A DNA stretch of 64,000 bases from DASRDU01 sp035652435 (GTDB lineage: Bacteria; Acidobacteriota; Blastocatellia; RBC074): positions 1 through 64,000 of the forward strand of contig DASRDU010000007.1 of the NCBI GenBank assembly GCA_035652435.1, given 5' to 3'. The notes beneath the pieces are model-generated. The model did not search any database, was not told where the DNA came from, and worked only from the letters and a program-made list of their open reading frames with translations. Of the stretch, positions 15,869-24,955 are shown in pieces. Within the stretch, counting starts at the first letter, position 1. Each line of letters starts with the position of its first letter. The translations under genes were made by a program, and so were the position numbers.

Positions 15869-17473
15869 ATGGCGTATGCAGCCGTTCTCAGCATGTATGC
15901 CGCCTTTCTGTTTGTCGGCTGGGTTGCCGCACGCAAGGTGAGGGATGGGACTGCCGCCGACCTGATCGTCGCCGGGCGCTCGATGCCGTTGTGGATCGCG
16001 ACGCTGACGATGACCGCGACGTGGGTTGACGGTGGTTACCTGCTCGGCACGGCTGAAGGCGCCTTCAAATCGAGCATCGCTTCCAGCATTCAGGGTGGCC
16101 TGTGCTTCGGCATCAGCCTGATTCTCGGCGGCCTGTTCTTTGCCCGCCGGATGCGCCGCTTTGAATTCACGACGCTCATTGACCCGTTTGAAGCGAGATT
16201 CGGAAAGAAGTGGGCCGCAGTCCTCTTCCTGCCCGCCATGCTCGGCGAGGTTTTCTGGAGCGCTGAACTTCTCGTCGCCATCGGCTCGACGTTCGGTGTG
16301 ATCCTGGGGATGAAGCTGACCGCCGCGATTCTGCTCTCGGCCTTCGTCGTGACGGCCTACACGATGCTCGGCGGAATGTGGTCGGTCGCCTACACCGATG
16401 CCTTTCAGCTGGGCCTCGTCGCTCTGGGCCTCGCGTTCGCGCTGCCATACATGCTTGGCGAAGTCGGCGGTCTCGACAGCACGTGGTTTGGCTACCTTGC
16501 CTCCCGCCCGGATCGTGGCGGATTGCTGCCGCCACTCCATTCAAACGGCGGATTCTGGACGGCGCCGGCGATCATCAACTGGTGGGACGTGAGTGCGATG
16601 CTGATGCTCGGCGGCATCCCCTGGAACTGCTATTTTCAGCGCGTGCTTTCCTGCCAGACGCCCGCCAGAGCGCAGCAGCATTCAATCCTCGCCGGTCTGC
16701 TGACCATTGCTTTTACAATACCGCCGCTTCTGCTTGGCGTAGCCGCCTTCCGCTACGCGTGGCCGCCTGATCTGCTGGCACAGCTTCAGGAGCAGCCGGC
16801 GCAGACGCTGCCGATGATCCTCCGGCACGTCACGCCGCCGCTCATCAGCCTGCTCGGTCTGGCTGCGATCATCGGCGCGGTCACTTCGAGCTTCAGCTCG
16901 TCAATTCTTTCCGCCGGCTCGATGTTCGCGTGGAACTGCTGCCATCGCCTGCTGCGGCCCGACCTGTCCGTCCTTCAGATGAAGCGCCTCATTCGCCTCT
17001 CAATCGTGCTGCTCGGCGCGGGCGCCGCGGTGATGGCGCTGAAGGTGCAGAGCGTGCAGGCACTATGGTTTTTCACGAGCGACCTGATTTTCGTCCTGTT
17101 GTTTCCTCAACTGGTCTTCGCGTTGTTCGACCCGAAAGCCAACCGTATCGGCTCGATCACTGCGTTCTCTGTCTCGCTGGTGCTGCGTTTGGGTGGCGGA
17201 GAGCCGCTGCTCAGCCTGCCGCATTTTATCCCGTACCCGGAAATCTTCGCCGGACTGCTGCCCGGTGATCCGAAGGGCTGGTATGAGGCGGACACCGGCG
17301 CGATGCTGTTTCCATTCAAGACGCTGGCGGCGGCGGTCGGTGTTGTAATGTTGCCTGCGGTTTCTCGCCTGACAGTACGATGGGACAAGCCGAAGCCGCT
17401 GAGGAATGTAAAAGATGATGAGGGGATTTCTATAAAGCAGGAATCTCCCGGTGAACAGAACGCTGATTCATGA
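15869..17473 (+). CDS. Sodium:solute symporter, CHT1 (choline transporter)-like
   Basis: A 534-residue integral membrane protein of the SSS/SLC5 family with about 13 hydrophobic segments. Several blocks resemble the animal high-affinity choline transporter CHT1: TATWVDGGYLLGTAEG, LIDPFEARFGKKWAA, LPAMLGEVFWSAELL and GGIPWNCYFQRVLS. Bacterial members of this branch take up small organic solutes with sodium, but their substrates are mostly untested, so choline is only a guess. It follows an S9 peptidase closely. The C-terminal 25 residues are charged and cytoplasmic. It converges on the Rieske gene with only four bases between the stops. Confidence 0.85.
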   Translation: MAYAAVLSMYAAFLFVGWVAARKVRDGTAADLIVAGRSMPLWIATLTMTATWVDGGYLLGTAEGAFKSSIASSIQGGLCFGISLILGGLFFARRMRRFEFTTLIDPFEARFGKKWAAVLFLPAMLGEVFWSAELLVAIGSTFGVILGMKLTAAILLSAFVVTAYTMLGGMWSVAYTDAFQLGLVALGLAFALPYMLGEVGGLDSTWFGYLASRPDRGGLLPPLHSNGGFWTAPAIINWWDVSAMLMLGGIPWNCYFQRVLSCQTPARAQQHSILAGLLTIAFTIPPLLLGVAAFRYAWPPDLLAQLQEQPAQTLPMILRHVTPPLISLLGLAAIIGAVTSSFSSSILSAGSMFAWNCCHRLLRPDLSVLQMKRLIRLSIVLLGAGAAVMALKVQSVQALWFFTSDLIFVLLFPQLVFALFDPKANRIGSITAFSVSLVLRLGGGEPLLSLPHFIPYPEIFAGLLPGDPKGWYEADTGAMLFPFKTLAAAVGVVMLPAVSRLTVRWDKPKPLRNVKDDEGISIKQESPGEQNADS

Positions 17474-17477
17474 TGGG

Positions 17478-17834
17478 TCAGCAAAGTACATAAACCGTCT
17501 CACCCTCAATCTTCACTTCATAAGTTGCAACGTGCAATTCCGGCACGCCTTCACAGGCGCCGGTTTTCAGATTGAAGTCGAAACAGTGCCAGGCGCACAG
17601 CACCTGATCGCCTTTCAGGTAGCCTTCGCTTAAAGGCGCGCCGCGGTGAGGGCAACTGTCGTCAATCGCGTAAAAGGTCCCGTCGAGATTGAAGAGCGCG
17701 ATCTGCTGGCCGTTGGGATAAACAGTTTTGCCGCTGCCGGGCGCGATCTCACTTACCATGGCGACTTCGTAAAACTGCTTTGCCGGTGATGATTCCGCGC
17801 CGGTCTGTGCGTTAGCTGAGTGTGAAGAGGACAT
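17478..17834 (-). CDS. Rieske [2Fe-2S] ferredoxin-like protein (NirD type)
   Basis: A 118-residue protein with both Rieske ligand boxes, CPHRGAPL and CAWHCFDF, spaced as in soluble Rieske ferredoxins and NirD-like subunits. It is expected to bind one [2Fe-2S] cluster through two Cys and two His and to carry electrons to an oxygenase or reductase; no such partner is next to it. ATG 17834 follows CAGGAG. There is no signal peptide and no Rieske transmembrane anchor, so it should be cytoplasmic. It lies 194 bases after the CysO-MoeZ fusion gene on the same strand and has its own candidate promoter. Confidence 0.9.
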   Translation of the reverse strand: MSSSHSANAQTGAESSPAKQFYEVAMVSEIAPGSGKTVYPNGQQIALFNLDGTFYAIDDSCPHRGAPLSEGYLKGDQVLCAWHCFDFNLKTGACEGVPELHVATYEVKIEGETVYVLC

Positions 17835-17905
17835 ATGGACTCCTGAATGATGACTGAAATTCGGGCAGGGAGTGCGGCCAGTCGTCGGTGGCACTTGCGG
17901 GCAGG

Positions 17906-17934
17906 ATTATCTGATATTCTTCGGGTCAGTTCAA
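17906..17934 (-). promoter_or_regulatory. Candidate sigma-70-type promoter for the Rieske gene
   Basis: On the minus strand TTGAAC (17934-17929) is followed by 17 bases and then GATAAT (17911-17906). The predicted transcript would have a leader of about 65 bases before ATG 17834. Both hexamers are close to consensus. No experimental support. Confidence 0.45.
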
Positions 17935-18028
17935 TCTGAGTTTTTGCAGGCTGCCAATACACAATAAACGCAGGGACGAAACAGTAAATTCTTTTCCTGC
18001 CCCGTCCCCGCGCCTGTTTTCCCTCGCT

Positions 18029-19489
18029 TTAATATTTCGGCATCGTCGGATCCACCTGATCGGCCCAGGCGAGGATGCCGCCTTTCAGGTTCCTGATTTT
18101 CTTAAAGCCGGCCTGCTTGAGCGCCTCGTAAGCCTTCGCGCTGCGCCCGCCCATCTTGCAATGCACGACGATCTCGTCGGCGCTGTTGAGTTCGTTCAGG
18201 CGGGACGGGAACTGGCCGAGCGGGATCAGCTTCGAGCCGTATTTTTCAAGATTGCTGATCTGCCATTCGTGCGGTTCGCGCACGTCAATGATCGTGAGCT
18301 GTCTGCCGGCATCAAGCTCTGTCTTGAGCTGCGCAGGCGTGACTTCCCAGTCGGAAGCCTGCGGGGCCTCGGCCGGAGCGGGAGTGATGCCGCAGAACTG
18401 ATCGTAATCAATCAACTCTTTGATCGTCGGTTTCTCGCCGCACATCGGGCATTCGGGGTTGCGGCGCAGTTTCAGTTCGCGGAACTTCATCCTGAGCGCG
18501 TCGAATAGCAGCAGCCGCCCGATCAGGGGCTCGCCCTGGCCGATGATCAGCTTGATCGCTTCGGTCGCCTGAATCACGCCGATGATGCCGGGCAGGATGC
18601 CCAGGACGCCGCCTTCGGCGCACGACGGAACCAGCCCCGGCGGCGGCGGTTCGGGATACAGGCAGCGATAACACGGCCCGCCCGCCCCCGGGTAAAAGAC
18701 CGACGCCTGACCGTCGAAGCGGAAGATCGAGCCGTAAACATTCGGCTTGCCCAGCAGCACGCTGGCGTCATTGACCAGATAGCGCGTCTGAAAGTTGTCC
18801 GTGCCGTCAATCACGATGTCGTAATCTTTCAGAATGTCGAGCGCGTTCTCTGACCGCAGCGCGGTTTCGTAAGTGTCAATCTGAATGTGCGGATTGACAT
18901 CGGAAAGGCGATCCTTAGCAGATTGAATCTTGGGCCGCCCGACATCCTTCGTGCCGTGCAGAATCTGGCGTTGCAGGTTGCTGTGATCAACCACGTCGAA
19001 ATCAACCAGCCCCAGCCTCCCGACGCCGGCCGCGGCCAGATACAGCCCGAGCGGAGAGCCAAGGCCGCCGGTGCCGACAAGCAGAATACTCCCGGCTTTG
19101 AGCTTGCGCTGACCTTCCATCCCGACTTCAGGCATGATCAGGTGGCGGCTGTAACGCGCGATCTCTTCCTTATTCAGTTCCGGCAATGATTCGGCCTTCA
19201 GGGCCTCTTCAGTAGTGACGCCGCCGGCGATGGCCGGGATGATGCTGATGTCGTCGCCTTCTTTGATCGGCGTATTTTCCTGCTGCTGGTGGCGGATGTC
19301 TTCGTCGTTGACGAAGACGTTGACGAAGCTGCGCAGTCTGCCCTGCGCGTCGTAGAGGTGCGTCCTGAGCTGTGGATGTCGCTCAGTCAGGCTCGCCAGC
19401 GCCTCGCCAATGGTGTTTCCTTCAACATCAACGGAAGCATCGCCGCCGGCGTACTGACGCAACGCGGTTGGTATGGTGATCTTCGGCAT
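18029..19489 (-). CDS. Fusion of CysO-like sulfur carrier, MoeZ/MoeB-type E1 and rhodanese
   Basis: A 486-residue polypeptide with three parts. Residues 1-90 are a ThiS/MoaD ubiquitin fold ending in a diglycine (SIIPAIAGG); FVNVFVNDEDIR closely resembles mycobacterial CysO. Residues about 105-350 are an E1-type adenylyltransferase with the nucleotide-binding VGTGGLGSPLGLYLAAAG, zinc-type pairs CYRC and CPMC, and Cys290 in VPSCAEGG. Residues about 385-486 are a rhodanese with Cys444 in HCKMGGRSA. The last two parts match MoeZ. In the known pathway MoeZ adenylates and sulfurates the free carrier C-terminus; here the diglycine is internal, so cleavage or a different mechanism is needed. ATG 19489 follows AAGGAG and lies one base after the MmcQ stop. 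Confidence 0.9.
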   Translation of the reverse strand: MPKITIPTALRQYAGGDASVDVEGNTIGEALASLTERHPQLRTHLYDAQGRLRSFVNVFVNDEDIRHQQQENTPIKEGDDISIIPAIAGGVTTEEALKAESLPELNKEEIARYSRHLIMPEVGMEGQRKLKAGSILLVGTGGLGSPLGLYLAAAGVGRLGLVDFDVVDHSNLQRQILHGTKDVGRPKIQSAKDRLSDVNPHIQIDTYETALRSENALDILKDYDIVIDGTDNFQTRYLVNDASVLLGKPNVYGSIFRFDGQASVFYPGAGGPCYRCLYPEPPPPGLVPSCAEGGVLGILPGIIGVIQATEAIKLIIGQGEPLIGRLLLFDALRMKFRELKLRRNPECPMCGEKPTIKELIDYDQFCGITPAPAEAPQASDWEVTPAQLKTELDAGRQLTIIDVREPHEWQISNLEKYGSKLIPLGQFPSRLNELNSADEIVVHCKMGGRSAKAYEALKQAGFKKIRNLKGGILAWADQVDPTMPKY

Positions 19490-19490
19490 T

Positions 19491-19892
19491 TCACTTTCTC
19501 CTTCGGGGATTTCCGAGAGTCGTTTCCTTTGATTGCGAGTTGTTCTGACCGAGCGTCGCCTGAACTTTCTTCGGCAGCTTCGCCAGAACCATATCATAAG
19601 AGTTCCTGATCAGACTTCTGATTTCCGCCGCGCTCAATGCGTCCCAGCTTTGCAGCGCCACCCAGTGATTTCGCGCCATGTAGGGCGCGGGAATGATCTC
19701 TTCCATCTCGACGAGTTCGGCGAATTTTTCCGGCGTGCATTTGAAGGCGAGCCGGTTGGGTGAGGTCTCGTCCAGATTCACGACGGCGAACATCTTCTCG
19801 CCGATGCGGAAGAGCAGATCATTGCCCCACTGCACTTTTTCGGTGACGTGCGGCAGCGAGAGGCAGTAACTTCTGACCGATTCAATATCCAT
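19491..19892 (-). CDS. MmcQ/YjbR family protein
   Basis: A 133-residue protein with the MmcQ/YjbR pattern: an N-terminal SVRSYCLSLPHVTEKVQWGNDLLFRIGEKMFAV-like region (seen as SLPHVTEK and LLFRIGEKMF), then FKCTPEKFAEL, and MARNHWVAL near the C-terminus. The fold is CyaY-like, and members are annotated as DNA-binding by analogy, without a settled role. The last 25 residues are Gln/Ser/Arg-rich and poorly conserved. It is sandwiched between the JAMM protease and the CysO-MoeZ fusion with gaps of eight and one bases, so it is clearly in the same operon. A role in cysteine synthesis has not been shown. Confidence 0.85.
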   Translation of the reverse strand: MDIESVRSYCLSLPHVTEKVQWGNDLLFRIGEKMFAVVNLDETSPNRLAFKCTPEKFAELVEMEEIIPAPYMARNHWVALQSWDALSAAEIRSLIRNSYDMVLAKLPKKVQATLGQNNSQSKETTLGNPRRRK

Positions 19893-19900
19893 CGAATGAA

Positions 19901-20338
19901 TCAGGCCGCCGCCTGCTCCTCGATAATCTCTTCCTCGTCAAACTGCGAGCGGTCTTCGCGCACCGTCCAGGCGCGCACTTCCGCGGACTTGCCCTCCCGC
20001 ACCGAAACGATGATGTACGACCATTCGACGAAGGGCGCGTGATCCAGATCGAAGCCCGACGGGACGGCCGGGTGATCGGGGTGCGAATGATAATAGCCCC
20101 ATACGCCCAAGCCCCGCTTCGTGGCTTCGCGTTCCGCGCGCGCATAATCGAGCGGGTTCAACTCCACACGATTGTGCCGCGAATCCTTGCGGATATTTTC
20201 GAGCGGCAGCACCTCACTGATCATGCGCACGCCGTTTTCAATGACGCCGAGCAGCAGGCCGCCGCACTCTTCCGGGAAAGCCTGCTCGCCGTGCTTTCTG
20301 ATCTGCTCGATGTGTTCGGTTGTCATCTTAACGCTCAT
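19901..20338 (-). CDS. JAMM/MPN+ metalloprotease, Mec-like
   Basis: A 145-residue single-domain JAMM (M67) protease. The active-site glutamate lies in FPEECGGLLLG (about residue 23), and the zinc site is complete: HSHP, seven residues from the second His to Ser, then Ser-x2-Asp (HSHPDHPAVPSGFD). In Mycobacterium the related Mec protein releases cysteine from the CysO-cysteine adduct. Here it is encoded between CysM and a CysO-like carrier, so the same hydrolase role is likely. It is also the obvious candidate to cut after the internal diglycine of the fusion. The start at 20338 lacks a strong ribosome binding site; ATG 20326 is an alternative. The acidic C-terminal tail is unusual. Confidence 0.9.
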   Translation of the reverse strand: MSVKMTTEHIEQIRKHGEQAFPEECGGLLLGVIENGVRMISEVLPLENIRKDSRHNRVELNPLDYARAEREATKRGLGVWGYYHSHPDHPAVPSGFDLDHAPFVEWSYIIVSVREGKSAEVRAWTVREDRSQFDEEEIIEEQAAA

Positions 20339-20410
20339 TACGATTGATTGTTCCGTTAGCCCTCGGCAATCAGAGGTCGACTCAGGTTCAATTGCCTTTC
20401 CCGGAAGACA

Positions 20411-20431
20411 TGGGCGGGCTGGCAGCCCACC
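20411..20431. repeat. Short GC-rich palindrome after cysM
   Basis: The sequence TGGGCGGGCTGGCAGCCCACC has GGGCTG/CAGCCC arms around a central G and further near-complementary flanks. It abuts the cysM stop codon and lies between cysM and the JAMM gene. It has no T-run. It looks like a REP-type palindrome or an RNA-processing hairpin. Confidence 0.45.
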
Positions 20432-21364
<933 letters not shown>

Positions 21365-21773
21365 AACAACAGTTGAACAGCGTCAGCGTCATAACAATGA
21401 ACGTTTCAGACCTTGCTCGATAAAAGTTAATGACAGCCAGACTATAAAACACGAAGTGCTTTCAGGCAAGCGGGCAGCAGCCAGCCCCGATGGATCAGTC
21501 CCGGGAGCGTGAGCGACCGGGTTTTCGCAAGCGCGCGCCTCACAAGAACCCGGTCGCTCACGCTCCCGGGACTGATCCGCCGACACTATTTTTCCCGGCC
21601 ATTCCAGTTTTTCTTCTCGGTTTCCGCTCAGGTCTTTGAGGGCTGTCACAAGGCGGTTTCACGCGGTGCCTCACCCCAATCGGCCGCGACAGCCCTCCTC
21701 AGGCAACCTGAAGCCCTGCCGGGGTGTGGGGCTTCAGGGCACAAACGAACCACGAAACAGAAGGAGAGAAGCT
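21365..21773. other. Divergent intergenic stretch holding a long palindrome
   Basis: No gene is seen between the divergent cysM and C25 protease genes. The stretch must contain promoters for both. Its main landmark is the large palindrome at 21492-21578 (separate entry). The C25 gene has a good AAGGAGAG ribosome binding site at 21761-21768. I could not identify convincing promoter hexamers. Confidence 0.5.
21492..21578. repeat. 32-base perfect inverted repeat (REP-like palindrome)
   Basis: The arm at 21492-21523 (starting GGATCAGTCCCGGGAGCG, ending GACCGGGTT) is the exact reverse complement of 21547-21578; the loop is 23 bases. A 32-base-pair perfect stem is far longer than a terminator needs and has no T-run. 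It resembles dispersed intergenic palindromes of the REP/MITE kind. Similar long palindromes of different sequence occur at 35016-35098. Confidence 0.85.
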
Positions 21774-24377
21774 ATGTCTCGAATCAAATCACACGTCAAA
21801 TCGCGCGTCAGGCCGCTGCTGCGCCCGGGTCTCTGGCGCAAGGCATTAATCCTCGCGCTCATCGCGCTTGTCGGGCTGCCTGCGCAGCCGTTTGGCCGCG
21901 CGCAGGCACAGGATGATTCGCCGGTCAGAAAGATCGTCATCAGTCTCTCTAACGACCTGCTGCGGCACCTGCCGAGCAAGGTCAGGGCGATACTGGAGGG
22001 CTGGCAGATCAAGCGGCTTGAGGAGGCCGTGACGCGCGCTCATGCCGAATTAGCGCAGGGCGACGTCTGCCAGGCGGCGAAATCACTCGAGGCTTTCCTG
22101 CAGCTCGTCAGGACTTTCAACGAGGAGAAGCGCAGCGAAATTCTCGAAGACCTTTACAATCAGGCTTCCGGGCTGCGGCACGACATTCTGAGTACGCAGC
22201 CGAAGGGCCGGAGCTGCGAAGGCAGCGAGCGGTTCGATCAGCCGCCGCAATTGAAAGCTGATGAATCCGACATCGAACATTTTTCAGCCAGGGTCAGCTT
22301 CGGCGAACCGCGCCTGAAGAGCATTGAGGGTGATGGAAAGCTGTTCACACAGGTCGAAGTTCCCGGCATTGATACGAACATCGGCGAGCCGGGCCTGCCC
22401 GCCGTCCCGGTCTTTCATCAGTTGATCGCACTGCCGCAGGGCGCGAAGGCCGAAGTGCGCGCGAAGGTTGACGGGGGACAGAGCTTCAAGGTCAACCTCT
22501 ACCCGTTCCAGCCGCAGCCGCTGGATCAAGTGAGTGATGGCAAAAATTCCAGACCGGAGTTTCAGGATCCTCCCTTCACGATTAACAAAGAGGCCTACGA
22601 GAGCGACGCGCTCTATCCGCACGAGGTCTGCACGATCACCCCGCTCGGCAAAGCGCGCGACCTGACCATCGCGCAGATTTCATGCGCCGCCGGGCAGTAC
22701 AATCCGAAGACCGGGGCGCTAACGCTCTTCGATTCGATTGATTTCGACGTGCGCTTTGAGGGCGGCAACGGCGCGTTCCTCGACGAGAGTTCGGCCGGTC
22801 AGTTTGCGAACCAGAACGTCTTCGCCGAGGCGGTCATCAACAAGTCAGTCCTCGCGCGGTACCGCCTGAGCGAAAAGATCAAGTGGTTCCACTTCGGTGA
22901 GGAGTTCATGATCCTGTCCCCGCCTGCTCTGCGCCCGGCGGCGGACAAGCTGGCGGCGTGGAAGAACGCCAAGGGCATTTCCACCAAAGTATTCCAGGTC
23001 GCTGACGGCGCCGGCCCCGGCCCGGACACGAAAGAGCAGATTGACGCCCTGATCGAGAACGAATACCACACGTCGCTCATCAGGCCGTCTTACGTCCTGC
23101 TGCTCGGTGATGCTGATTGCATCCCGCCGTTCTACAAGTCAACCAGCGGCAGCGCGACGACCGGCACGGATTATCCTTACGCCCTGCTCTCAAGCGACGG
23201 CCCGGACGATCTGGTGCCCGACTTCGCCGTGGGCCGCATCCCGGTTGATACGCTGGATCAGGCGAACACCGTTGTTGACAAGGTCATCAACTACGAGAAG
23301 ACGCCGCCCTTCAGCGCCTCGTTCTACAGCCACGCCTCACTGGCTTCGCAGTTCCAGAGCAATGGCTCGGGGCGCGATGAGCGCAGCTTCATCGAGACTT
23401 CCGAACTGGCGCGCAACACGCTGCTCGGGCATGGCTACAACGCTCAGCGCATCTACACGAGAACCGGTGCGGGCACGCCGCAGCGTTATTACAACAACGC
23501 GCTGCTGCCCGCAGACCTGGGCTTGGGCAGTGGGTTCGCGTGGGACGGTGACACCAACGACATCGTCAACGCCTTCAACGCGGGTCGCTTCCTGATCGTC
23601 CATCGCGATCACGGCTGGCAGTACGGCTGGTCGAACCCGTCGTTTGAAAGCACGAACGTCATCAACGACCTGCACAACGGCTCGCTGCTGCCCGTCGTCT
23701 TCAGCATCAACTGCGCGAGCGGCCTGTTTGATAACGAAACGGCGGGGGGTGATTACGGAACCACCATCAGTGAGGTTTACTTCGCCGAACACCTGCTGCG
23801 GAAGCAGAACGGCGGGGCCGTCGGGATGCTCGGTGACACGCGCAACAGCCCGACGTGGGCCAACAGCGCCCTGATGCGCGGCTTCTTCGACGCCGTGTGG
23901 TCAGATACGCTCCCGGCTTACGGCGCGGCCGTTTCGCACCGCCGGCTGGGTGACATCCTCAACTACGGCAAATGCTACCTGATGACGCAGGTCGGCGTGG
24001 CCGGGACGACCGTGGCCCCGACGGCGGATGATCTGCAGAGCGAGATGTATCTGTGGCACACGCTCGGCGATCCGACGCTGGAGATGTGGACATCGCGGCC
24101 CTGGGTATTCCCGCACTTCGAGCTGGAGGTGGAGCTGAACTGGAAGTGGTGGGAATGGGAGCGGGTCAGATTCCCGATTGAGGGCGCTGTCCTCACCGCT
24201 TTGCAGGAGACCGAAAAGGGCGTCATCCCGATCGGGCGCGCGACGGTGCAGAACGGTGAAGCCGCTTTCGAGTTCGTCGCAAGGCCGAACCTGAGATACC
24301 CGATCCAGATCAGCGTCAGCGCTGAGAATGCTGTCAGCGAGACGCTCGCCGGAAAGCAGAAGACCGGGATCTTCTGA
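21774..24377 (+). CDS. Secreted C25-family (gingipain-like) cysteine peptidase
   Basis: An 867-residue protein starting with a basic stretch and a hydrophobic signal (KALILALIALVGLPAQPFG, ending near AQAQ). A long N-terminal propeptide-like region follows. The catalytic domain spans about residues 370-770, with His613 in VHRDHGWQYGW and Cys647 in FSINCASGLFD, the His/Cys dyad of peptidase family C25. The C-terminal 80 residues resemble the Ig-like domain that follows the gingipain catalytic domain. I see no clear type IX secretion sorting domain. It is probably exported and activated by propeptide removal. ATG 21774 follows AAGGAGAG. A strong terminator ends the transcript. Confidence 0.85.
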   Translation: MSRIKSHVKSRVRPLLRPGLWRKALILALIALVGLPAQPFGRAQAQDDSPVRKIVISLSNDLLRHLPSKVRAILEGWQIKRLEEAVTRAHAELAQGDVCQAAKSLEAFLQLVRTFNEEKRSEILEDLYNQASGLRHDILSTQPKGRSCEGSERFDQPPQLKADESDIEHFSARVSFGEPRLKSIEGDGKLFTQVEVPGIDTNIGEPGLPAVPVFHQLIALPQGAKAEVRAKVDGGQSFKVNLYPFQPQPLDQVSDGKNSRPEFQDPPFTINKEAYESDALYPHEVCTITPLGKARDLTIAQISCAAGQYNPKTGALTLFDSIDFDVRFEGGNGAFLDESSAGQFANQNVFAEAVINKSVLARYRLSEKIKWFHFGEEFMILSPPALRPAADKLAAWKNAKGISTKVFQVADGAGPGPDTKEQIDALIENEYHTSLIRPSYVLLLGDADCIPPFYKSTSGSATTGTDYPYALLSSDGPDDLVPDFAVGRIPVDTLDQANTVVDKVINYEKTPPFSASFYSHASLASQFQSNGSGRDERSFIETSELARNTLLGHGYNAQRIYTRTGAGTPQRYYNNALLPADLGLGSGFAWDGDTNDIVNAFNAGRFLIVHRDHGWQYGWSNPSFESTNVINDLHNGSLLPVVFSINCASGLFDNETAGGDYGTTISEVYFAEHLLRKQNGGAVGMLGDTRNSPTWANSALMRGFFDAVWSDTLPAYGAAVSHRRLGDILNYGKCYLMTQVGVAGTTVAPTADDLQSEMYLWHTLGDPTLEMWTSRPWVFPHFELEVELNWKWWEWERVRFPIEGAVLTALQETEKGVIPIGRATVQNGEAAFEFVARPNLRYPIQISVSAENAVSETLAGKQKTGIF

Positions 24378-24410
24378 GAGTGAGATAAGGATCGCTCACT
24401 CATCACGACT

Positions 24411-24463
24411 GAAGGCTGGTCAGTGCATCACGGGCATTGGCCAGCCTTCAGCTTTATTATTTT
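24411..24463 (+). terminator. Intrinsic terminator of the C25 peptidase gene
   Basis: GAAGGCTGG (24411-24419) pairs perfectly with CCAGCCTTC (24441-24449), followed by the T-rich TTTATTATTTT. It lies 33 bases after the peptidase stop codon. Confidence 0.8.
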
Positions 24464-24486
24464 CACCCGGTATGAGCCGCAGCCGG

Positions 24487-24837
24487 CTATTTCACTCCGA
24501 GCAGTTCGACGTCAAAAATGAGCGTGGCATTCGGCGGAATCACTCCGCCCGCCCCGCGCGCGCCGTAACCCAACTCCGGCGGGATCGTCAGTTTGCGTTT
24601 GCCACCGATTTTCATCGTCATCACGCCTTCGTCCCAGCCCTTGATCACCTGCCCGACGCCGATTTTGAATTCAAACGGCTGGCCGCGATCAACCGAGCTG
24701 TCAAACTTCTTCCCGTTTTCCAGCGTGCCGGTGTAATGCACGGTCACAATCTGTCCCGGCTTCGGACTGGCCCCGGTTCCTTCCACGATGTCTTCGTATT
24801 TCAACCCTGATGCCGTTGTCACTTGTTTCCCTCCCAT
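24487..24837 (-). CDS. FKBP-type peptidyl-prolyl isomerase, export signal out of frame
   Basis: A 116-residue FKBP domain: GSGLKYEDIVEG-like start (here ASGLKYEDIVEG), VHYTGTLENGKKFDSS, GVGQVIKGWDEGV, PPELGYGARG and a final FDVELLGVK. It should catalyse Xaa-Pro isomerisation. A typical signal peptide (MKRTLVIAVVLIAMTSL) begins at ATG 24920 behind a good AAAGGAG, but reaches TGA at 24869-24867 in another frame; one extra base near the run of T at 24869-24871 would join it to the FKBP frame. The gene is therefore either frameshifted, leaving a cytoplasmic product from ATG 24837, or affected by a sequencing error. It is a close copy of the FKBP half of the next gene. Confidence 0.8.
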   Translation of the reverse strand: MGGKQVTTASGLKYEDIVEGTGASPKPGQIVTVHYTGTLENGKKFDSSVDRGQPFEFKIGVGQVIKGWDEGVMTMKIGGKRKLTIPPELGYGARGAGGVIPPNATLIFDVELLGVK

Positions 24838-24955
24838 TGAGTTAGTGCCCTGACAGTCAGACGTAATCAAAGCGATGTCATCGCGATCAGGACGACCGCG
24901 ATGACAAGGGTTCGCTTCATAAAAATCGCTCCTTTAGATTGCCCCGGGCAGGATG

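Noticed and set aside
15230..16540. Long antisense frame across the S9 peptidase and symporter
   Set aside because: No family features, His/Arg/Gly-rich composition as in shadow frames, and it covers the S9 active-site region.
21492..21578. Long palindrome as a transcription terminator
   Set aside because: No T-run on either side, and it lies upstream of both divergent genes.
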